A stretch of DNA of 64,000 nucleotides from DASSQJ01 sp963730165 (GTDB taxonomy: Bacteria > Actinomycetota > Actinomycetes > Actinomycetales > Dermatophilaceae). The notes under the pieces are model-generated. The model saw only the letters and a list, made by a program, of their open reading frames with translations, was not told the origin of the DNA and did no database searches. The stretch's first letter is position 1. Each line of letters begins with the position of its first letter. The stretch lies in NCBI GenBank assembly GCA_963730165.1, contig CAVSQS010000001.1, positions 248,001-312,000 on the forward strand, written 5' to 3'. The position numbers and the translations under genes were made by a program. Shown piece by piece: positions 58,034-64,000 of this stretch.

Positions 58034-59185
58034 GTGCGGACACCACTGCTGGGGGCGAGCGAGGAACGGCTGAGGCGCGACCGGACGAGCGTCAAGTGGG
58101 TGGCCTACCCGCCCGACGTCCTCCCGCTCTGGGTCGCGGAGATGGATGCGGCGCCGTGCGAGCCCGTCGTCGAGGCGGTCTGCGCGGCAGTGCACCGGGG
58201 CGACACCGGGTACGGCTGGGCTCCACGGTACTCGGCGGCGGTGGCTCGGTACGCCCGTGACGCGTGGGGGTGGCGGGTCGATCCATCGGCGACACAGGTG
58301 GTCACCGACGTGATGACCGGGGCCGCGGAGCTGCTGCGAACGCTCACCGACGAGGGCGGACCGGTCGTCGTGTCGCCCCCGGTCTACGACTCCTTCTTCG
58401 GGTTCGTCGACGCCATCGGCCGTCGTCGCGTCGATGCTCCCCTGACCCCCGAGGGGCGGCTCGACCCCGAGGCGCTGCGTGAGGCGTTCCGGCGGGCGAG
58501 GGCGGGCGGTGAACGAGCCGCGTACCTGCTGTGCAACCCCCAGAACCCCACCGGGGCGGTGCACACCCGTGCCGAGCTGGAGGCGCTCGCCGCCCTCGCC
58601 GAGGAGCACGGCGTGCGCGTCGTCGCGGACGAGATCCATGCTCCGCTCGTCCTGCCCGGCTCGACCGCCTTCACCCCGTTCCTCACGGTGACCGGCGCCG
58701 ACCGGGCCTTCTCGGTCTTCTCCCCCTCGAAGGGCTGGAACCTCGCCGGGCTCAAGTCCGCGCTGGTGCTGGCCGGGCCGGGGGCACGGGACGAGCTCGC
58801 CCGGTTCCCCGAGGTGCACACCCACGGCTCGTCCCACCTCGGCGCCATCGCCCACGTCGCCGCCCTCGACGACGGGCGGGACTGGCTGGACCGTCTGCGT
58901 CGTGAGCTCTCCGACAACCTCGACCTGCTCGAGCGACTCCTGACCGAGCACCTGCCCGGCATCCGCTGGCGCCGACCCGAGGCCACGTACCTGGCCTGGC
59001 TCGACTGCCGCGACCTCGGGCTCGGCGAGGACCCCGCGGCGGTCTTCCGGCGCCGCGGGCGGGTGGCCCTCGGGTCGGGCCCGCGCTACGGCGAGGAGGT
59101 CGGCCGCGGCTTCGCCCGGCTCAACGTCGCGACCTCGCCGGAGATCCTCGAGGAGGCGGTCCGTCGGATGGCCTCGGTCCTGTGA
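58034..59185 (+). CDS. MalY/PatB-type aminotransferase (C-S lyase)
   Basis: A 383-residue fold-type I PLP enzyme. The start LLGASEERLRRDRTSVKW and LWVAEMDAAPCEPVVEAV are the MalY/PatB signature. DEIHAPLVLPGSTAFTPF and FSPSKGWNLAGLKSAL with the Schiff-base Lys follow. Members cleave cystathionine or cysteine conjugates. The GTG at 58034 is 7 nt after TAGGCT (58021-58026). Divergent from pgsA2. Confidence 0.9.
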   Translation: MRTPLLGASEERLRRDRTSVKWVAYPPDVLPLWVAEMDAAPCEPVVEAVCAAVHRGDTGYGWAPRYSAAVARYARDAWGWRVDPSATQVVTDVMTGAAELLRTLTDEGGPVVVSPPVYDSFFGFVDAIGRRRVDAPLTPEGRLDPEALREAFRRARAGGERAAYLLCNPQNPTGAVHTRAELEALAALAEEHGVRVVADEIHAPLVLPGSTAFTPFLTVTGADRAFSVFSPSKGWNLAGLKSALVLAGPGARDELARFPEVHTHGSSHLGAIAHVAALDDGRDWLDRLRRELSDNLDLLERLLTEHLPGIRWRRPEATYLAWLDCRDLGLGEDPAAVFRRRGRVALGSGPRYGEEVGRGFARLNVATSPEILEEAVRRMASVL

Positions 59186-59210
59186 GGGCCCCGGGGCCTA
59201 GGGTGGTCCC

Positions 59211-59768
59211 ATGTCCGGGGAGCGCGCCACCTACGTCCTCGTCGACGGCGAGAACATCGACGCCACCCTGGGCACCTCCATCCTCGGTCGTCGCCCGCGC
59301 CCGGAGGAGCGGCCACGGTGGGAGCGGCTGCTGCAGTTCGCTCGCGAGACGTGGGACCAGCCGGCCCGGGGCCTGTTCTTCCTCGCCGTCACCACGGACC
59401 TGCCGATGACCTTCGTCCAGGCGTTGCTCGCCATCGGCTACCGGCCGGTCGCGCTGTCCGGTGCGCCGGGCCAGAAGGTCGTCGACCTCGGCATCCAGCG
59501 CACGCTCGAGGCGCTGCGTGAGCGCGAGGGGGACGTGCTGCTCGTCAGCAACGACGGCGACTTCGTCGAGCGCGTGACCGACCTGCTCGACGGCCGGCGC
59601 GTGGGGGTGGTCGGTTTCACCGAGTTCCGCAACCACGGGTTCGTCGAGCTGGCCGAGCGCGGACTGCAGTCCTTCGACCTCGAGCACGACGTGGGAGCCT
59701 TCAACGAGCGCCTGCCGCGCGTGCGCGTCATCCCGATCGACGAGTTCGACCCGGCCGCGTTCCTCTGA
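59211..59768 (+). CDS. NYN-domain (PIN-like) protein
   Basis: A 185-residue NYN-domain protein, a PIN-like nuclease fold. Acidic residues expected for metal binding are in YVLVDGENIDATLG near the N-terminus and LLVSNDGDFVERVTDL near residue 110; KVVDLGIQRTLEALRE lies between. RNase activity is likely from the family. The ATG is 6 nt after TAGGGT (59199-59204). Confidence 0.88.
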   Translation: MSGERATYVLVDGENIDATLGTSILGRRPRPEERPRWERLLQFARETWDQPARGLFFLAVTTDLPMTFVQALLAIGYRPVALSGAPGQKVVDLGIQRTLEALREREGDVLLVSNDGDFVERVTDLLDGRRVGVVGFTEFRNHGFVELAERGLQSFDLEHDVGAFNERLPRVRVIPIDEFDPAAFL

Positions 59769-59786
59769 GCAGGGCCGCGACGGAGC

Positions 59787-61172
59787 TCACCCGACGGTGG
59801 CGAGCAGCTCGTCGACGGCGTCGGACACGCCGCGGGTGAAGACCTCGATGTCGGGCACCGTGTCGTGGTCCGCGGTGACGCCGAAGGCCAGCTCGCCGCA
59901 GTACGAGAAGATCGCGACCCCGATCCGGAGCCGGTCGGCGATGGGCACGTACGGCAGGATCCGCACGCAGCGGCGCCCCAGGGCGTACACCGGTCGGCAC
60001 GGCCCGGGCACGTTGGTCGTCACCGTCACCAGCTGTCGCTGTGGGAGGTGCATGACGAGGCGGATGGCGAGGGCGATCGGCAGGTAGGGCTCGTAGAGCG
60101 ACGCCGACGTGAGGCTGGTCCCCGCCACCGGCTCCCCGGAGGACGCGGCCCGGGCCACCCGGTCGTGGACCTCGTGCAACCGCTCGACCGGATCCTCGAC
60201 CTCGACGGGAAGGAAGGGCAGCATGAGCGAGATCCGGTTGTCGAGGATCCTCTCCTCGCCCGGCGCGCGGACCGAGACGGGGACGAGGCTGCGGACGACG
60301 TGGCCGCGCGGGTCCTCCCCCCGGGACAGGAGCAGGGCCCTGAACGCGCCCGCGATCACCGCGAGGGCCACGTCGTTGACGGTTGCGCCGTGTGCGCGCC
60401 GGACGGCCTTGACGTCCGCGAGCGAGACGACCGTGGAGGTGTAGCGCCGCTGGCGGCTGGTCGGCCCGGAGAGCGAGGACGGGGTCGCCGGGAGCAGCGA
60501 CCCGGTCAGGGCCAGCGACCCGCGCAGTGTCTGCACCGCGGTCCTGGCGACCGCTCGAGGCCGCCGCACCGACGACGCCACCGCGCCCGCCGCGCGGACC
60601 GGGGCGATGACGAGGCCGAGCAGGGCCCGGGCGGTGAGGGAGAGGGTCCCGGCGGGCGGTTCCGGCTGCCAGTGGTCCTCGACCGGCGGGCGCGGCCGGG
60701 GGTCGGGGTCGTAGACGACCTGGTACAGCTCGGTGCCCGAGACCCCGTCGACCGCACAGTGGTGGACCTTCTGGACCAGGGCCCATCGCCCGCCGTGGAG
60801 CCCCTCGACGACCCAGTACTCCCACAGCGGCCGGGTCCGGTCCATCCGTTGGGACATGATGCGACCCACGAGCCGCTGCAGCTCGGTATCCCCGCCGGGC
60901 GCCGGGAGGGCCGTGCGTCGCAGGTGCCAGGCGAGGTCCGGGTGGGGGTCGTCCTCCCAGACCGGCGGGCCGAGGTCGAACGGGACGCGGCGGATCCGCT
61001 GGCGGTACCGGTCGACCAGCGGGATGCGGCCGGCGAAGTGGGCGAGCAGCTCCTCCTGGGTCGGGGCCGGCCCCTCGAACACGGCCGTCGAGGAGATGGC
61101 CATCACCGTCGTGGGGTCCTCGTCCTCCGCCTGGAGGAACCAGGCCGACAGCGGCGTCAGCTGCTCCACCAC
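59787..61172 (-). CDS. Wax ester synthase/diacylglycerol acyltransferase (WS/DGAT)
   Basis: A 461-residue acyltransferase. The catalytic motif HHxxxDG is HHCAVDG, within ALVQKVHHCAVDGVSGTELY near residue 135. PLSAWFLQAEDEDPTTVMA is the typical N-terminus, and VNDVALAVIAGAFRALLLSRGE and TNVPGPCRPVYALGRR mark the second half. It would make triacylglycerols or wax esters from acyl-CoA. GTG 61172 has GGTGAGGA upstream. It follows the P-type ATPase by 90 bp on the same strand. Confidence 0.93.
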   Translation of the reverse strand: MVEQLTPLSAWFLQAEDEDPTTVMAISSTAVFEGPAPTQEELLAHFAGRIPLVDRYRQRIRRVPFDLGPPVWEDDPHPDLAWHLRRTALPAPGGDTELQRLVGRIMSQRMDRTRPLWEYWVVEGLHGGRWALVQKVHHCAVDGVSGTELYQVVYDPDPRPRPPVEDHWQPEPPAGTLSLTARALLGLVIAPVRAAGAVASSVRRPRAVARTAVQTLRGSLALTGSLLPATPSSLSGPTSRQRRYTSTVVSLADVKAVRRAHGATVNDVALAVIAGAFRALLLSRGEDPRGHVVRSLVPVSVRAPGEERILDNRISLMLPFLPVEVEDPVERLHEVHDRVARAASSGEPVAGTSLTSASLYEPYLPIALAIRLVMHLPQRQLVTVTTNVPGPCRPVYALGRRCVRILPYVPIADRLRIGVAIFSYCGELAFGVTADHDTVPDIEVFTRGVSDAVDELLATVG

Positions 61173-61262
61173 GGGATCCTCACCTCGTCTCGCTCGGGCA
61201 GAGCGGGGGGCGCCCGCTCGAGCAGTACGACCCCGGCGACGCCGACGTCCCCAGCCAGGTGT

Positions 61263-63683
61263 TCACCGGCGGTCCAGCCAGTGGTGGGCGGCGAGCTTGA
61301 CCCGGTCCTCGACGAGGAACCACACCAGGGAGTAGCCCCACACGACGAGGGCCCAGCCCCAGCCGAGCGGGGTCATGAGCAGTCCGTAGACGGCGATGAG
61401 GGTCGCGATGGCCTGCGTCCCACCGACCGCGCCGAGCAGGATGGGCGCTGGGGCGGGGCTGGTCCAGAAGGGCCCGCGGGTGCGGGTGACGAAGATCGTC
61501 AGGTGGCCGGAGACGGACAGCTTGAGGTAGACGAGGGTGCGGACCACGTCGAGGTCCAGCCCCACCACCTCGCGGGCGACGAAGAACAGGACGAACGTCT
61601 CGATCACCCCCATGAGCCCGATCGAGGCCGCCACGGTGAGCACCCGACGCATGTCCCAGGACGCCGGCTCGGCGGAGCCGCGGATGTGGTCGTAGGCGAT
61701 CGAAAGGATGGCGCCGTCGTTGAGCACCGCCAGGAGCACGATCATGGCGGCCGTCACGGGGAAGACGTTGAGGACGAGGATCGCGAGGGTGATGACGAGC
61801 AGCACCCGGATCGTCTCGGCGATGCGGTACGTGGCGTAGCTCGTCATCCGGGCGAAGATCTCTCGTGCCTGACGGATCGCCTCGACGATCACGGACAGGC
61901 CCGGCGAGAGCAGCACGACGTCGGCCGCGGCCCGCGCGGCATCCGTCGCACCGGCCACCGCGATACCGGCATCGGCCTGCTTGAGTGCCGGTGCGTCGTT
62001 GACACCGTCCCCCGTCATCCCGACGATGTGCCCCCGGGACTGCAGAGCCCGCACGATGCGGTACTTGTGTTCGGGCCACACCTGTGCGAACCCGTCGGCC
62101 CGCTCGACGCGGTCAGCGAGCCCGGGCTCGATCTCGTCGTGGTCCTCGCTGTCGGGGTGCTCGCCGTCGAGCTCGTCCGCCGCGAGGACCCGGTCCCCGA
62201 GGCCCACCTCGCGGGCCATCTGCCGGCCGATGGCGACCTGGTCACCCGTGACCATCTTCACCTCGACGCCGAGCGCCCTCGCCGCGGCGACCGTGTCGGC
62301 GGAGTCCGCGCGCGGTGGGTCGGCGAGCGCCAGGATGCCGAGCAGCCGCCAGTCATCGCCGTCGTCGTCGGCTCGGGCGACGCCCAGCGAGCGGTACCCG
62401 TGGGAGGCGAAGCCCTCGACGACCTCGTCCGCCGCCGAAGCGGCGGGGTCATCGCTGCACAGCTGCGCGATGATCTGCGGGGCCCCCTTGGTCACCCGGT
62501 GGGGTGCGGCGCCGTCGAGGCGGGCCTCGGTGCGCTTGGAGACCGGGTCGAACGGCAGGAAGTCGGTGACCCGGTCCCGGGGGACCTCCCCGGGTGCCGC
62601 GTCCAGCACCGCGACGTCGATGGGGTCACGGTCCTCGGCCCTCGAGGCGAGGGCGGCTGCCGTGAGCAGGTCCTCCTCGGTGACGCCCTCCGCCCGCCAC
62701 GTCTCGGTGACCGCGAGCCGGTTCTCGGTGAGGGTTCCCGTCTTGTCCGAGCAGAGCACGTCGATGCCACCGAGCTCCTCGACCGCGGGCAGGTGCGAGA
62801 CGACCGCCTGTTGGGCGGCAAGGTGTCGGGCACCCACCGCCATCGTCACCGAGAGCACTGCGGGCAGGGCGACGGGCACCGAGGCGATCGTCACGACGAG
62901 GGCGAACTCGAGGACGGAGAGCAGGGGGTTCCCGCGAAGGACCGACACGAGCACGGTGAGCGCGACGAGGACGACGGCGAGCTCGATGAGGTAGTGACCG
63001 ATCCGCAGCACCGCCTGCTGGAAGTGGCTGACCGTCCCGGCCTCGCCCACGAGCTGGGTGGTCCGCCCGAAGAAGCTGTCCGTACCCGTCGCGTAGACGA
63101 GCGCGTCGGTCTCTCCCTGAGCCACGACGGCGCCGGAGTAGAGGTCCTCCCCCCGGCTGCGGGTCACGGGCAGGGACTCGCCGGTGAGGGCGGACTGGTC
63201 CACCTGGAGCTCGACGTCCTCGAGGATCTTGGTGTCCGCGGGCACGACGTCGCCGAGCCGGATGCGGACCACGTCGCCCGGCACGAGGTCGCGCACCGGG
63301 ACGTCCCGCCACTCCCCGTCCCGGCGCACGCGGGCGGAGGCGGCCAGCCGGCTCTTGAGGGCGTCGATGGCGTTCGACGCCTGGTGCTCCTCGGCGAAGG
63401 CCACGAGACCGTTCATCAGGAGCAGGACCCCGATGATGACCGCGTCCGTCCAGTGGCTCACGAGCAGCGAGAGGACGAGTGCGGCCTCGATCATCCACGC
63501 GATCGGACCCCAGAAGTAGCCGAGGAGGACCAGGACCGGGTTACGGTGCGTCTCGAGGACCTCGTTCGGCCCGTAGCGGTCCAGCCGGTCCGCGGCATCC
63601 TGGGCGCTGAGCCCTTCCGGGGACACCTCCAGCGTCTCGAGGGCCTCGTCCAGGGTCGCGTCCTTCAGGTCGACTGCGGTCAC
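61263..63683 (-). CDS. P3A-type proton-translocating ATPase
   Basis: An 806-residue P-type ATPase of the plasma-membrane H+-ATPase (P3A) group. Features are the short cation-ATPase N-terminus (LSAQDAADRLDRYGPNEVLE), VDQSALTGESLPV, the phosphorylation motif CSDKTGTLTENRL, KGAPQIIAQLC, MVTGDQVAIGRQMAREVGLG, GMTGDGVNDAPALKQADAGI and VLNDGAILSIAYD in a membrane segment, where the P3A group has its proton-binding Asp. GTG 63683 has GGAGG 7 nt upstream. It would export protons using ATP and help pH homeostasis. Confidence 0.9.
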   Translation of the reverse strand: MTAVDLKDATLDEALETLEVSPEGLSAQDAADRLDRYGPNEVLETHRNPVLVLLGYFWGPIAWMIEAALVLSLLVSHWTDAVIIGVLLLMNGLVAFAEEHQASNAIDALKSRLAASARVRRDGEWRDVPVRDLVPGDVVRIRLGDVVPADTKILEDVELQVDQSALTGESLPVTRSRGEDLYSGAVVAQGETDALVYATGTDSFFGRTTQLVGEAGTVSHFQQAVLRIGHYLIELAVVLVALTVLVSVLRGNPLLSVLEFALVVTIASVPVALPAVLSVTMAVGARHLAAQQAVVSHLPAVEELGGIDVLCSDKTGTLTENRLAVTETWRAEGVTEEDLLTAAALASRAEDRDPIDVAVLDAAPGEVPRDRVTDFLPFDPVSKRTEARLDGAAPHRVTKGAPQIIAQLCSDDPAASAADEVVEGFASHGYRSLGVARADDDGDDWRLLGILALADPPRADSADTVAAARALGVEVKMVTGDQVAIGRQMAREVGLGDRVLAADELDGEHPDSEDHDEIEPGLADRVERADGFAQVWPEHKYRIVRALQSRGHIVGMTGDGVNDAPALKQADAGIAVAGATDAARAAADVVLLSPGLSVIVEAIRQAREIFARMTSYATYRIAETIRVLLVITLAILVLNVFPVTAAMIVLLAVLNDGAILSIAYDHIRGSAEPASWDMRRVLTVAASIGLMGVIETFVLFFVAREVVGLDLDVVRTLVYLKLSVSGHLTIFVTRTRGPFWTSPAPAPILLGAVGGTQAIATLIAVYGLLMTPLGWGWALVVWGYSLVWFLVEDRVKLAAHHWLDRR

Positions 63684-64000
63684 GTTCCAACCTCCGTTCC
63701 GCCCACGTCGTGACGACCCGGTCCGGTGTCTGCGCGAGGTGCCGGCGGCGACCTCACCCACCGAGCCACCGCGCGCCGTCGCGCGACGACGTTCCTCCTC
63801 CACTCAACTACCTCGTCCGGGGCGTGGAGGGCGGGTGTCTCACGCCTCACACCCGGACGTGGGTCGGCTCTGCGTCCGGCCGTGACGGCCCCCACAGGCT
63901 CGGTCCGAGGATCGCCCGGCCGAGGAGGATCGGGGGGTGGCGATGGCTGCCTGTTCCCTCGGCCCGCCCTCGCCGCACGCGGCGGACCCGGCCGTGTCCA
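63684..64000. other. Gap at the right edge; no supported gene
   Basis: This stretch should contain the promoter of the P-type ATPase on the - strand. A purine-rich site at 63921-63938 followed by GTG and ATG codons around 63937-63945 opens a + strand frame that runs off the window, too short to judge. No recognisable operator, repeat or RNA was seen. Confidence 0.3.

Noticed and set aside
59865..63713. A + strand frame of nearly 1300 codons antisense to the WS/DGAT and P-type ATPase genes
   Set aside because: It is rich in Arg, Gly, Asp and His with no recognisable domain, while both opposite-strand genes have complete motifs. It is a high-GC shadow frame.
63920..64000. A new + strand gene starting near 63937
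   Set aside because: A purine-rich site and start codons are present, but fewer than 25 codons are visible and the peptide shows no recognisable pattern.
1..64000. tRNA genes, CRISPR arrays, prophage or defence islands
   Set aside because: No cloverleaf-like, regularly spaced repeat, integrase, transposase or restriction genes were seen; intergenic gaps are short and mostly explained.

Overview
The window is chromosomal DNA from a very GC-rich actinobacterium. Gene content and order suggest a Micrococcales member, perhaps Intrasporangiaceae-like; that placement is inference. Supporting signs are RbpA, a HelY-type helicase, a Ppm-type mannosyltransferase, WS/DGAT, an F420-type reductase, and a block (pgsA, DUF881, sbp, DUF881, gcvH, garA, ftsR, bfn, merR, gcvP) that matches Mycobacterium tuberculosis Rv1822-Rv1832 as I recall it. 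Many genes have a TANNNT box 6-8 nt before the start codon and no Shine-Dalgarno sequence, which points to leaderless mRNAs.

Layout. 1-9.1 kb: end of a HelY-like helicase, a 5'-3' exonuclease, and a branched-chain amino acid ABC transporter (livH with an unusual extracytoplasmic domain, livM, livG, livF, convergent livK). 9.3-13.9 kb: Lrp regulator, DinB-like protein, YbaK-like deacylase, divergent kamA and kdd, and a Ddn-like reductase. 14-19.4 kb: pta-ackA, a SpoIIAA-like protein and an amidohydrolase. 19.5-21.9 kb: a tightly coupled operon of two DUF1538 membrane proteins (UmpA/UmpB type), a PII-like protein and a CBS protein. 22-24.8 kb: kamD-kamE-kal. 24.8-34.2 kb: lnt-ppm-fxsA, rbpA, an MFS transporter, an exported VanY-like carboxypeptidase, a short SSB and a UvrA paralogue.

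At 34.17 kb is a sequence matching the actinobacterial dif consensus, in a convergent gap. Gene orientation shifts there: about 26 of 33 genes to the left are on the + strand and about 21 of 32 to the right are on the - strand. The window therefore probably spans the replication terminus.

34.2-49.3 kb: hemerythrin, CinA, ArsR plus partner with a palindromic operator, RlmC, DUF1028, a broken transglutaminase-like remnant, YciO, a membrane protein, two OsmC proteins, DUF1697, histidine phosphatase, a GCS2 ligase and sbcDC. 49.3-58 kb: gcvP with a glycine riboswitch and the conserved gcvH-garA-ftsR-DUF881-pgsA block. 58-64 kb: MalY-type lyase, NYN protein, WS/DGAT and a P3A-type H+-ATPase.

Working together: KamA, KamDE, Kdd and Kal are four of the core enzymes of lysine fermentation, and Pta-AckA would turn acetyl-CoA into acetate and ATP. 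Kce (the cleavage enzyme) is not in the window. The DUF1538 operon lies between the two halves of the lysine set and looks like a cation/H+ antiporter with two nucleotide-sensing partners. No rRNA, tRNA, CRISPR array, insertion sequence or prophage was seen.
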